Origin: Seiridium cupressi
Taxonomy: Eukaryota; Ascomycota; Sordariomycetes; Amphisphaeriales; Sporocadaceae
NCBI GenBank assembly: GCA_036674765.1
Contig: JARVKI010000012.1
Span: 1-64,000 of the forward strand
Direction: 5' to 3'
DNA length: 64,000 nt
In this document: positions 1 to 10,777 of the stretch, in pieces
Layout: the number at the start of each line of letters is the position of its first letter
Position numbering within the stretch: the stretch's first letter is position 1
The notes under the pieces: generated by a model
Told to the model about the DNA's origin: nothing
Database searches by the model: none
What the model saw: the letters and a program-made list of their open reading frames with translations, nothing else
Program-made: the position numbers and the translations under genes

Positions 1-73
<73 letters not shown>
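1..73. repeat. Poly-C tract at window start
   Basis: The first 73 bases are uninterrupted C, followed directly by ordinary complex sequence. It is not a fungal telomere repeat (CCCTAA/TTAGGG), since no T or A occurs. A homopolymer this long at the very start of a sequence is most easily explained as an assembly or sequencing artefact at a contig end, for example the complement of a poly-G run. Confidence 0.85.
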
Positions 74-75
<2 letters not shown>

Positions 76-881
76 ACTTATGGAACAGCCAACTAAAACT
101 CTGAAATGCATTAAACTGTCTGATTTGTTAGGAACATCGGGTAAAGGTTCCAGTGAGACTAAACCTACATGTATGTAAGATATATGTACGAATCCTGCTG
201 AGTTGGAGTGGATACTGCCAAGGGTTTTGCACTGCAAGGACGTTCAACCCACTGGCGACCCCCCTGATATGGTGCTAGGCCCAGGCTCGGTGCGCATCGT
301 GTGGGACGCGCCTAATTTAACCACGCCATCTTGAAAGTATTCAGCCGTCGAAATCAGGTCATCGACATTATCAAACAATCATCATATTCTTCAAGTCAAA
401 AGCTTGCTACTCTAGCTAGTTGCTAGATGAGATTCGTGCCCTCACATGGGAGTCCGCGATCAACCTTCACAATAGAATAACCGCTGGTATCATCACAAAT
501 AATACGGGCACCGGTCTTGCCCTTGTTTCTGACCAAAAGCACTCATTCGCGGTTTTGACAGGACTTTGCATTTATGATATAGCTTACGCAGGAACGCCTC
601 CGGAATATTAATTGTTCCTCAATCACAATTCGTATAGCCAAGAATCCCTTAAGGTCGACAAAGGAAATACTTATCACCGCTGAGCCTCAGCCTTAAAAGT
701 GCGCTCATGGTCGCACACTAACACCACAATTGCGGGGCGTTGCGTGATCGTGTTACAGAAATAGCAACATTCAGCCATTTTGGAACATACCGTCTAGCAC
801 TAGGCTCGTGAACAGAACGGATCAACGCATTCGGACAAGTTTACAAACCTGCTTATTGTCTCAAACCTTTCGTCGCCAAGA
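74..881. other. No gene recognised (contig-edge flank)
   Basis: Moderately AT-rich sequence with only very short open frames (longest about 63 codons at 420-611, not recognisable). The last 100 bases presumably contain the promoter and 5' UTR of the GFA-type gene that starts at 882. No telomeric repeat, tRNA or transposon end was seen. Confidence 0.5.
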
Positions 882-1391
882 ATGGCTTGGAGTGATACAC
901 CCAAGCCCGACGGGCCTTTCACCGGGGGCTGCGCGTGCCAGAAAATCCGCTATGCGCTCCCCTCCCGTCCCATTTACATCCACGCTTGCCATTGCCGATA
1001 CTGTCAGCGGGAAACAGGGTCGGCATTCGCCCTCAACGCTATGTACGAAGCAAGTCTCGTGACTCTCACCACGCCCACCGAGCCGGAGCTCATCCAGACC
1101 CCTACGAAGTCTGGCAACCCGCAAACCATTGCGCGGTGCCCGGCTTGTCGTGTCGTTGTGTGGAGTCACTACGGAACGCATGGCGGGGGTGTGATCAGGA
1201 TCATTAGGGTTGGCACGCTAGATGAGCCAGATACATGGGGCTTTGCTCCCGAGATGCACATCTATACGTCTACAAAACAGCCTTGGGTGGTATTGAGTGA
1301 CGAGGTGCCTTTTGTGGAGGAGTTTTATGACTTCTCGGACTATTGGCCCAAGGAGCGACTAGAAAGATTAAATCGGGCCAGAGGAGTGTAG
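882..1391 (+). CDS. GFA/CENP-V domain zinc-binding protein
   Basis: An intact single-exon frame of 169 residues. It matches the glutathione-dependent formaldehyde-activating (GFA, Mss4-like fold) family. The zinc ligands are visible: a C-x-C pair at 17/19 (GGCACQKIRY), a C-x-C-x2-C group at 36/38/41 (CHCRYCQRETGSAF) and a C-x2-C pair at 86/89 (CPACR). The length is typical of fungal single-domain GFA proteins. The ATG at 882 is chosen because the domain begins about 14 residues later and nothing conserved lies upstream. Family members are annotated as carbon-sulfur lyases or formaldehyde-glutathione adduct enzymes, but fungi carry many paralogues whose substrates are unknown, so the reaction is inferred only at family level. 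No signal peptide; probably cytosolic. Confidence 0.85.
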   Translation: MAWSDTPKPDGPFTGGCACQKIRYALPSRPIYIHACHCRYCQRETGSAFALNAMYEASLVTLTTPTEPELIQTPTKSGNPQTIARCPACRVVVWSHYGTHGGGVIRIIRVGTLDEPDTWGFAPEMHIYTSTKQPWVVLSDEVPFVEEFYDFSDYWPKERLERLNRARGV

Positions 1392-1957
1392 GGTAGAGAA
1401 AGAAGAACGGATAGCTGGAAAATCATGGCAGCCGGAACTCGAATCTTAGATACAAAATGATAGGCAGAAAGATTGGGCGTATCCGTGATGGTGAAAGAGG
1501 AGATATCTCCGAACTCCAACCTCTTAGGTTAGCTACACAAGTGACAATGTAAGGACCATGTGGGTTATCCGTCACAGAAAGGATGGAGTGCATCATGAAA
1601 AGACATATGGAAGCCATGTACCAGAGCATAGTCGAAAGACCTAGTCATTCTCGCCCGAGTAGACTCCGCTAGGTGTGACGGTCGTCATGACCTCGAGGAC
1701 GCGGAATCTGGTCTGACGGAAGAAGACGGCGTACAACTCTCCATAATAACAGGGCTACGTCTCATCAGTATCAGCACCTTTAGTCTGGAATCCAGCTGTC
1801 ATTACGGTCGACTGCCAAACACGAGGTAAGACGCAATCAGAACTGAAGAATTATTGCGACAAGAGAATTAATCAAATCTTATTACTCATAAACCCGTACT
1901 TCTAGCTACTCCCCTATGCCCTCTCACTATAGGCAGTGCCTTCCAAATCCAACATTC
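1392..1957. other. Convergent intergenic spacer
   Basis: Spacer between the 3' ends of the GFA gene (+) and the LPMO gene (-). It should contain both 3' UTRs. I see no conserved frame, RNA gene or repeat. Confidence 0.5.
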
Positions 1958-3189
1958 TTATCTCCATGAACTGCTAACGGTCGCCGTGGTCGAGCAAGAT
2001 GTTGGAACGGTGTACGAGCGGTTCGGGTCGCTCTCCCAAGTGATGGCACCAGAGCTGCTGACCTTGACAAACTTGTACTCGAACGCGGTACCTGCAGGCA
2101 AAGACAAGTTATATGTCCACAATGGATTTGCGCTGGTGTACGACGATGCCGACATGGAGGGAGCGTCCGCCACGGTCCAGCTGCCAAGCTGCGAGATGGA
2201 ACCGACGACCTTGATCGTGTCCCCATACGCCGTCGTCACCAACTCTGAAAGGGACACTGCGACGGTAGCGGCGTTGCTGCTGCAAGCGGTCGATGTTGAT
2301 GTCGCAGCTGTGGTGGTCTTCGTGGCAGAGACGGTCGACGTTGACAACGTCGAGGATGGTGTGGTCGAACCGCTACCGCCAATGGCAATGTCCGCACACG
2401 AAAGGTAGATCTGACCCGTTTGGAAAGAGTTCCACTTGAACTGCAAGAGGGTATGGTTCGAGGTGTAGTTGGGGATCTGAATCTTCTTCGTGACGGTGTA
2501 TCCACCAGCAATGGTTGTTTTGCAGGAGCCTAGTGCAGCATTATCCACGCCCTCACAGCCACGACTGCTGTCGGCATTGAACGCGTTGCACGTGAACCAG
2601 TCGTTACGATAGCAAGCTGTTCCTGAGCTGCAGTCGGGGTTGTAGCCACAAGTCTGACCAGAGACGTCAGTACAGTCCAGGAGTCCTTCGTCAAAGCAGT
2701 CCTGGGCCGCCTGCTTCTCGTCATCGGTTGGCGTGTAGCCAGCAGTCAGGAACTTGTCGACAATGCTTTGGTCTTGGCAGATGCGGTAACTGAACATGCC
2801 GCCATGGTCGCCATTTGCATCAACACACCACTGTACATCGACGACCTGTCCTGGAGTATATGTTGCCACGGTTGACTGGCCCCAGGACGATCCAGGGGTA
2901 TTGTAGTCGACGCTGACGCGAGCATTATAGCCACAAACTCCACTACGACCCACAGGAGCGACGTCAAGATCCGGCCACGAAGCCACAGGCTCTAGGATTG
3001 TGCACTCAGGGCACGTGTCGGTCCCAGCCTGCAGAGATATAGTTAGCAACCTCGATGGTCATGGCCAGTGACGTGTGATCCATGACTTACTTCAAAACCC
3101 AGACGGGTTCGACTGGACGGAATCGTAAGATATCCGTGGCCAGCGACCGAAGTGGCGAAGATCAACGAAAGAAGAGCAGGAGCGACCAT
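1958..3189 (-). CDS. Secreted starch-active lytic polysaccharide monooxygenase, AA13 with CBM20
   Basis: Two exons, 3189-3091 and 3028-1958, with a 62-nt intron (GTAAGT...CTGCAG); the phases close to give 389 residues. A 17-residue signal peptide ends at Gly, leaving His as residue 1 of the mature enzyme ([10 protein letters not shown]), the N-terminal histidine of the LPMO copper brace. In mature numbering the second copper histidine falls at 91 ([10 protein letters not shown]) and the axial Tyr at 224 ([10 protein letters not shown]), the positions I recall for the Aspergillus oryzae AA13 enzyme. A Ser/Thr-rich linker (about 250-285 of the precursor) leads to a C-terminal CBM20 starch-binding domain ([15 protein letters not shown], then an aromatic-rich C-terminus). 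The family oxidatively cleaves alpha-1,4 linkages of retrograded starch outside the cell. The gene looks fully functional although its surroundings are decayed. Confidence 0.95.
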
Positions 3190-3283
3190 TGTAGCGATGA
3201 ATCGGGCCGAGTGGGTTGAGGATCTTAGGTGTGTTTCCCAGTGTGGTTTATTTAGTTGGAAGTTGAAGAGGAAGGTGATCGTC

Positions 3284-3291
3284 TACTTATA
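3284..3291 (-). promoter_or_regulatory. TATA-like element of the AA13 LPMO gene
   Basis: On the minus strand TATAAGTA lies about 95-100 nt upstream of the start codon at 3189, followed by a CT-rich stretch and an AAATAAAC tract. Position and sequence fit a fungal core promoter. This is motif inference only. Confidence 0.4.
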
Positions 3292-6200
3292 CTCGATGAA
3301 TGCGGCGTGATACCGGAGGTCACAATGACCAGACTAGCCCAGAGTCGCGAGGTGCCAAACTACAAAACATGTCCAAAGTGACCGTTCGCTCGAAAAACGT
3401 GCCACCATCGTCAAGGCAAGTGAAAGTCTAGCTAAATTCTCCACTAAAGATGACGACCGGCGAATACGAACGCGGCGGAGTTTTATGGAAGGGCACCACA
3501 CCTGCGGATGTCATTCTCTAGAGGTGTGGAATATGGTTGCGCTGGCAGAAGGCCCGACTCCCGGGGCGGTAGCTGCCATTATTCTAGGTTGTTTTCAGTA
3601 CTATGCGAGTCATATATTTTCCTTTGGGTCTACGAGGGTCCTCAGAGGCAGGTCGTCCTCGGCTCTGTCCCTGCTTTGTGGGCGACCCGAAAGCTTCTCC
3701 CTCGCTTCGAGACAGTGCTAGCGGACAAGCGGGCCTCATCCAGGGTTGCAGTTGGTGCCCGGGAACGCAGCGGAGTCCTGGACAAACTCGGTCAATTAAT
3801 TCCCATCTTGGTCATGTCTCTCACGTGAAGCAGAAGTAGGGCCGAGATGATGGGGTGCGAATTGGCGGAGTTTGCTCGAGCCCAGCGCCATGATCTGGAG
3901 AGGACCAGGCTCGTCCCATGGGGATCGCCAGCTCGCGTCTTGCCGAGACACGTGCGGTCGCGGCTGACAGCCCACAGTTTGGGGGATACCTGCGACCCGT
4001 GCTCCATCCGGTTCATTTGGTAGCCGGAAGGAGTTGCGTACTCTTGGATAGTCTCGGTCGTTCTATCGGTCCAATGCGGAGACCAAGCGAGCCCCGCGAA
4101 TGATGCTTAAAAATGCCATCAATGAGCACCCAGCCAACCCCAGGTTTGTGGGGGAGGCGCGTGGGTCTATAGCGGGCGCTATGATACCCCAAGGTGCCCC
4201 AGGGCCGTCTGGGGTCGCACCCAGCCGCTCTCCAGGCGGCTTGGCGACGATTGACATGCCTGATGCGCACAAGTTGCCTTTGCTACAAGGATATGTCCTG
4301 CTAAAAACACCAGGATTAGTTGGCGTTACTAATCTTCTTTGCCTTGATTGTTGTGCTTTATTTTTCTGCATCACTATCTAATTATACTTTCTGGTCTTTC
4401 TTTTGGTCCTCATTTGACATGGTCTCAAGTATGCAGGGTGACGATTCTGGCATCACTCCTCTGGTTTTTGCCCAAATAAAATCTCAATATTCCAGCAACA
4501 GTGAGATTTGTGGCCCTGCGAATGGACGAGCTGATAATCACAATTCGGCAACATAGAGCCAGACTCAAAACCGCATTTGTCTTGGTTGCAAAGAGCCCTG
4601 CTTGTATGAAAAGACAGAGCCGGAGGTGGAGGGGCGCATATATTTAGCTCATGTCAACTCCTCTCAAGCATCAAGGAAAGCAACGATGAGTACACAAGTC
4701 GAAGAAGTTAGATGGTTCTAGAGTCAGCTGCTTGTTTGACAGAATACAACATATGAGCTTAAGTAACAAGGGTAATTCCGATGATTTTCTAATTCCAACG
4801 ACAATACGCTGTAGGAACTCGACGCTGTGATGGTATTTCCTTGGGATACACTATCGTGTTGGCGACTTCGAACGGTCACTTTCTTTGCTCGTTCATGGTT
4901 CTATAAAAGCATAAACATCAAAGTACAGTTTACAATCATAAAGATCAAGAACAGCGTGATAACACTTGCGAAGAAGGTGTGAAGCACAGCTAGGAGCCCG
5001 CCTCTGTATTATCGAGGAGTTTCTATTCCACTACAGCAACGAACGTGTGCCCTTTGTTGGGTGGCAAAGTTGCCCCTGTCAAACCTTCCCATATCACCGA
5101 CATTAGTAAAGCATGGCTGTCACAACCCCATCGCAATGCATAATCACGAATTGCCAAGGCTCAGTATAATACCAATGGACGTGACGCAATCAGAACACCT
5201 CTCCGCAGTGACATTTCATAGATCAACAGACCCAATAATTTGTAGAGTGAGAAGCTGATTCAAATGAAAGGAGCTTCTGGCAGCTGATTAACCTTTTGGC
5301 AGTATATTCTGTTATGACTTTCCCTGTGGTATGGACGATGATTCAAAACTGTGCACCCAGGTATGCGTGTTGATGGCTGTTCTTTCAGAAGCCCTGAGAT
5401 GAAGTAGGTAAAGCTACATACATGAATATAGCACATATAATTTGCTATTCTCTAAAAGCTGCAATGATTTAAAACCCTAACCCTTTGCGGAAGCTCCCAC
5501 CCTATCCCCAAATATGATCAAGTGTCTGCCCATTTTCTCTGGATGATATGGTTTTATGATCCCGCTGTGGATATGCAAATTTTATTGTATGTTTGGCATA
5601 CTTGGATAGCCTAATGACTATGCGACTCATACATAATTACGTTTCTCAAGGTACCCCAATCTTAGGTTGCCAATATTGCAAAGAGCCAAGCCGACAATGG
5701 ATATATTCTGCGCCATAGTGTAGACTTGAAGGGCATAATTGGATATCTCTTATGCAATTTTTTTGCAGCGGGCGAAGCAATAGTCCATTCTGGATCACGG
5801 TGGTATCAAAATATAAGACCCACTAGTCCTCTGTTGGATAACCTTTTTGGATTTTAACAGGTGGTTCTATGCATTTTTCTTTTCCTGCTGGAAGCGGAAT
5901 TGGTGGCCTTGCAACACGTGGCTGAAAATGATAACGGCGGTAGTTCTCTCAATAAATATATTTAGCCCACCATTTACTCAACCGTGCCACGGTAGTGTGT
6001 CACTATTTGGCAGCGATATGAACATCAAAATTGCAAAACAGGAGAACACTGAATAGATTGTCATGAACAGGCGCCTCGCGAAAAATGTGTCGATTACCCC
6101 GCATTTCGCTGACTTATGAATGACTCATGCTTACTTCTGGATATAGTAACATTTTAATGACAACTCAACTCGCCTGGAGCTCCATGAGTTTTTCAACTAA

Positions 6201-6309
6201 TCATGGATATCTTGATGTAGCTGTTCTCGACGGGAAGGCCTGATTCTCGTCTGCTTGCCACTGAAGCGAGTGGCAACCCAGCAGCTTGATCCAGTGACCC
6301 AGGACAGCA
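3292..6309. other. Gene-poor 3-kb stretch
   Basis: Only short, mutually overlapping open frames occur (longest about 106 codons, at 3508-3828 and 4063-4374), none with a recognisable domain, and both strands carry frequent stops. The first part (3.3-4.3 kb) is GC-richer and the later part (4.7-6.2 kb) AT-richer. No terminal repeats or long direct repeats were found by eye. It may hold old degraded sequence or long UTRs. Confidence 0.45.
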
Positions 6310-8887
6310 ATGGGTGACGACGAAGAAGACCAGCCGGCGAGGCTGTTTAACCATAAGGACCGGCAAAGTCAGAACTCTGACTCCATAGAAAGGCTTGCTC
6401 ATATTGAGCAGGATCTGCGTCTGGAATTCGCAGATCCTGGTCATCAAGATGTGCCAACGCAGCACGAGTGGACGGAAGTCAGGGACCAGCTTGAGTTGCT
6501 GCACTTCGAATCAGCTGGAAATGGCGCGGGAGGCAAAGAGAAGACCATTTGTTCAACTTGCCACCATTTGGAGCGCGTGTCTAGGACGATCCTTGAATCC
6601 ACGTGCGACTATCACTTCACCGTTCGGCAAATCAACGCATCGGCATCAGAGGGTTGCTCGTCATGTTCATTTTTGTGCGATGTGCTATCCGAGTACTTTG
6701 TCAACGATACTGAGTCAGAAATGGCGGATTACCATATTGAAATCCGCGGACACACTTATCACAGTTCTAAAGCCGGGGACTCAAAAAATCCCATGAACTC
6801 CAAAAATAAGTCTAGTATAGTCATTGTTTTGCTTAACCCACCCTGTCAGTTCTATTCATTGGAAAACATTGAAGTATTTTCCGTCCCTGGTATATCTCTC
6901 CAACTCGGTGGGTGTGAATATAGCAGACTGACTTGTGGCTAGGTTCACCTCATCCCTGGGGAAATATTGGCAGTGCGCTAGTGCCCCCACCATCTTCATT
7001 CTCTGTGGGAACTGTAGATTTCATAATGGCATGTCTGCGAACATGTAAGCCAAGCGGTGATCACAAGCATGTTATGTGTGAGGCTGCTTCAAAGCCGCAC
7101 AGTCTACCAAAGAGAGTGATGGAAATCACTCACTCAACGTCGAACTCCCCCAGAGGATCAATTAAAGTTCGACTCGTCGAGACTGACGGAGAAAAACAGC
7201 CCTACTTCTGCCTGAGTCACTGCTGGGGCGGTTTGCAGAGCATCATAAAAACCACCAAGTTGAGTTTAGCATCAAGGAAGGCTGATATACCCTTCAGCAC
7301 GCTTCCCAGGACGTTCAGAGAAGCTGTGGTAATTGTCAGCATCATTGCATCACGTCTTTCATGGAGTCGAGCCTCCTTGTGGATCGATAGCTTATGCATC
7401 ATCCAGGATGATCCGGACGATTGGGCGGCTGAATCGGTCAAGATGTGCGACATCTACAGCGGGTCCTTTCTGACGATTGCGGCAACCAATGCCCGAAATA
7501 GTGACCAAGGCCTATTTGCCTTTCAAGACGGAATCCACGCAACTCAGGCCATCTCTAGAACAGACGAGAATGGGACCAAGTACCCTCTGTATTGCCGGTC
7601 AAGTCTTCCCCATTGGAACAGCGATTCATACATTGATTCGAGATTTACTCCAGAAGAGCTTTTTGAGCATTTTCCACTTCTGGCTCGTGCTCGGGGTTAT
7701 CAAGAACGGTGTCACGGTTTAAGAGGGTCACAAAGGCTTTGCTTCAAGGTCCCCCACAAAGTGTGTAAATTACAAAAGCTGGAGAGCTGGAATTAAATTC
7801 CAAGCTCTCTTCTAAATACTCTAAGCTGACAGCTGGCGCTAGCGCCAGTCCGTGACAAACGGTTATTGTCGCCCAGGGTTATTCATTTCTCAGCACAGGA
7901 ACTCTTCTGGGAATGCAATACTGAAATTGTCTGCCAATGCCGACTGGGCGGAGATTCCAGCGACTTGAAAGGGCAGTATGCTAAATTGGCGCAAACAGGG
8001 AGAGAACATGGTTGCGTCGGTCCATTGGAAGGCAACAGGGATGCAACCACCCCCATTCCTGTTAATTCTGTGTCTGTACAAAGGCAATGGCATGCTATTG
8101 TCAAGGGGTACTCTAGCCTTCGCTTGACGTACGCATCAGATCGTCTTCCAGCACTAGCAGGTATCGCAAAGCAGTTGGCACCGTTGCACACAATGCACTG
8201 CCCAGACGAGTAGGTCTTTTGGAAGTTTAATGTGCCAATGTCCATTACTTACATCAACTCAGGTCTACTCGTCGGCAATCCAGGTATCTGGCTGGCCTGT
8301 GGGAAGATACTCTGTTGGATGATCTTCTCTGGTCGACCTACAACAATCGGTGCAAACCTGCAACTTCTCCGGCGCCCTCGTGGTCATGGTCATCTATCGA
8401 CGGTTATATAAACTACTATCTTGATATATCGATCGACTATTGTTACTCAACAGTGTCAGCCACCATTGAGACAGCAAGCGACCCATTCTTGTCGGCTCCA
8501 AGCGGCCACCTGACGATCACGGCTCCGCTTGTGACTGGTCGCATAGATTCCAACCTCACTGCGGAACATTCCCGCGCCATAGATAATCTCGTCTTGAGAC
8601 TTGGAAACGAAAAGTATACAATATCATATCCCCAGCTCAATCTGGATTATGGCGGGAACAGTGGTCGGCTCCAGATCAAAGAGGGAGACGTTCTCTCTTG
8701 TGTCAGGCTGGCACGAACCAAAGATAGGGGCAGCGAGCATTTTCTACTGCTCAAGCCGTGTGAGCGACACGACGAATTCTATGAGCGTGTTGGACTGGTC
8801 CGACTTGGCATGATTGATAAAACAATAGCATCTGATGCAGAAAGGATTTATGAGGGTAGTCCAACCGTGACCCTGACGGTTGTCTAG
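6310..8887 (+). pseudogene. HET-domain (heterokaryon incompatibility) gene, interrupted by a MITE-like insertion
   Basis: Reads as 6310-6889, intron 6890-6942 (branch GACTGAC, acceptor CTAG), then 6943-7709, an insertion at 7710-7857 plus a duplicated 5-bp target, then 7863-8209, intron 8210-8262 and 8263-8887. The HET domain (PF06985) is plain: YFCLSHCWGG, then LWIDSLCIIQDDPDDWAAES, then a YSGSFLTIAATNA segment. The N-terminal part has a Cys-rich CSTCHHLE...EGCSSCSF region common in these proteins, and the C-terminal part carries PSWSWSSIDG. Apart from the insertion the frame is clean over about 750 codons. The insertion falls directly after the conserved QER triplet that normally precedes the LLSPRVIHF block, and it brings an in-frame TAA. 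No splice pair using GT/AG inside the element bypasses it without a stop. HET proteins trigger growth arrest or cell death on fusion with a non-self strain, so loss alleles are expected in populations. Confidence 0.85.
7710..7857. mobile_element. 148-bp MITE-like element with 8-bp TIRs and 5-bp target duplication
   Basis: The element begins TGTCACGG and ends CCGTGACA, perfect 8-bp terminal inverted repeats. It is flanked on both sides by AACGG (7705-7709 and 7858-7862), a 5-bp target-site duplication. Near its right end is a perfect 16-bp palindrome (7833-7848, CTGGCGCTAGCGCCAG). It has no coding capacity and interrupts the HET frame at a codon boundary. Size, TIRs and TSD fit a non-autonomous DNA transposon. 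The short TIR and 5-bp TSD do not fit Tc1/mariner (TA) or hAT (8 bp), so I do not assign a superfamily. I saw no second copy in the window. Confidence 0.75.
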
Positions 8888-9194
8888 CACGGAACCTCTC
8901 GGAATCAGGCAACATCTTCGAGACTTGCTAGTTATCAATTTCGTAAAGAAGAACACCAGCTCGTTGAACATTCGAGCTGCAACCAGATCCCAAAAGCTCT
9001 TGGACAGCATAAGCCGGGCTAGGCTATCGGCCCAGCTCATGCTTTACCATTCCAAGGGCTACAATTTGGTACACTGTCTCTCTTGTTTCATTTCGTATAT
9101 ATGGACATATTTTGAGTTTCGAAGTCTGCTACATACCGGCGGAGAGCGTCAAATCCATCACCGCCGTCACCTGTGGGCAGCTTAATTCACAGTA

Positions 9195-9930
9195 CTTAAA
9201 CTCCACGGTACCCATTTAAAAAAAAAAAAAAAAGCAATTTCCATTCTGGCTCCCCATCGATCTCGTAAAATTACTGTTCCAAGTCACTCCCTCGTAGTCA
9301 TCGATTATGCCATCCTTGTTGTAAATACCACACTTGCCCGCGCATTCATCTATCGTCCAGGCGGTCGTGGTCTTGCCGGACCTAGTCGAGGCATCGTAGC
9401 TGCGGCGATACCGGATCGGGACTACCGTTCCGGACGACGTGACAGTTGCGTACTGCCGGTCGTGGTGCTGGTCGGTGCCGAAGTCGAAGATGAGGTATCA
9501 CTTGTTGGTGCTGGGACGTCGGATATGATGCTTCTCGCCTCGGCGGTCAAGGCTCTAATTGGAAGCAATTATGGTCAGCTAGGATGTCGGGTACATCTCT
9601 TAATCTGCCCCTACTTACGCCGTATTCGAGGTGGTCCTGCTCGCAAGTGCACCGCCGACCCCACCTCCCACGGTAGTGATGGCCACAGTCAATGTTGCGA
9701 TAACTGTAATGCTTCAGAACTGTCCACGAGAGATCCCATATAGCCTCCCCTTTCTGCTCTGCAGGCTCCTTCGCCGTACCGAAGTCATGTTGCACATATT
9801 GCACGTCCTGGTACAGTATCTCCTTGGTGGGTGAGATTCCCAATCGCGTACACGGGTTCTTAGAACCGCCGATCGACTTCTAGATAATCCCCAGCAGAAA
9901 TCCCCAATCCAGGTTGGTCATGTGTCACTA
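9195..9930 (-). pseudogene. Degenerate transmembrane protein with C-terminal PAN/apple-like segment
   Basis: On the minus strand, conceptual translation in shifting frames gives a single-pass membrane segment (about 9650-9715: ITVIATLTVAITTVGGGVGG), then a Thr/Ser-rich stretch with TSSSTSAPTS, then a Cys-containing domain ending GVTWNSNFTRSMGSQNGNC at about 9240-9300. This order (short cytosolic N-terminus, TM followed by a VGGGVGG motif, S/T linker, PAN/apple-like C...C...GVTxNSNxT...GNC domain) is a common Pezizomycotina cell-surface architecture. The membrane segment has an in-frame stop just before it, the pieces lie in different frames, and the end runs into a 16-nt A/T homopolymer (about 9218-9233). 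Intron positions are unclear, so boundaries are approximate. An active gene with unusual introns is possible but less likely. Confidence 0.45.
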
Positions 9931-10777
9931 TGAGCACCTTGAGCTATCGCGGTCACGACTGGGTCAAGAAGTATGAGGCCAATCGCTGGAAAGAACCGAG
10001 ACGAAAGCGCACAGCGGTCTGCAGAGTAACATGTTTGGCATACGCTGTCGCAAAGCTGAGCTGTCTTCCAGATCTCAAAATCAGCACGTTCATGGACCCT
10101 TCAGCTGCGTCGCTCAAGTGCCTTCATTCGTGCGTCACCGGCACTTGTTGGTGTGAAGATAGTGTTTCAGGGGAAGGACACGAAGCTAAAGAAGCCGAGG
10201 AATGCCAAGTTCAACCCGCATGCACACCATATCGGTGTTTTTCTACGGCAATACTATGTGGGGCTTCGGAATCGCCTTGGTCGATGGGTATTTTAAGCTG
10301 AACGAAGCGGATAGCTAGAAAAGAAGTTACGTACAGGTTCCTCCACGACTTGGTGTGTTTTTATTGTTTCAATATTGATGGGACACCACTACGCAAGATT
10401 TTAGGTATGTAGGGAGGGAAGCGGTTCCCTGTCACTCGTTATTACTGTGTTTTGGCATGATCTGGATCCCTGTCACCGCGCCATCTCATGTTTCCCCATT
10501 GAATTGGGTCTCGATTCCAAGTCTATGGATATGTGCTGCCCAATAGATGCTCAGATCTGCGAGCTGGTGAATTGACTTTTCTGCAAAACCCCTTACTAAC
10601 GCGGTCCCTAGTCACTGCATGTAGTTATTGACTTCGGTTATATTGTCTAGTACACTTCATTCGATGTGTAAACTTCTTAAAATCGATCTATACTAGCCAA
10701 GAGCATTAAATATTATTTTCATTCCATGTTGGAATACACCAGTTAGGTACTTGAGATACGCTAACAACAATGACATG
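9931..10777. other. Intergenic, nothing recognised
   Basis: Contains one unremarkable 123-codon frame on the plus strand (9930-10301) with no recognisable domain, and an AT-richer stretch before the 3' end of the amidohydrolase gene. I see no supported feature. Confidence 0.45.

Noticed and set aside
1..73. Telomere
   Set aside because: Pure C with no CCCTAA or related unit.
3485..4381. Overlapping 78-106 codon frames as candidate effectors
   Set aside because: They overlap on both strands, lack signal peptides or cysteine patterns, and have no recognisable domain.
7710..7857. Insertion in the HET gene as an ordinary intron
   Set aside because: Every GT/AG pair I could form within it leaves a stop or shifts the frame, whereas TIRs and target duplication explain it fully.
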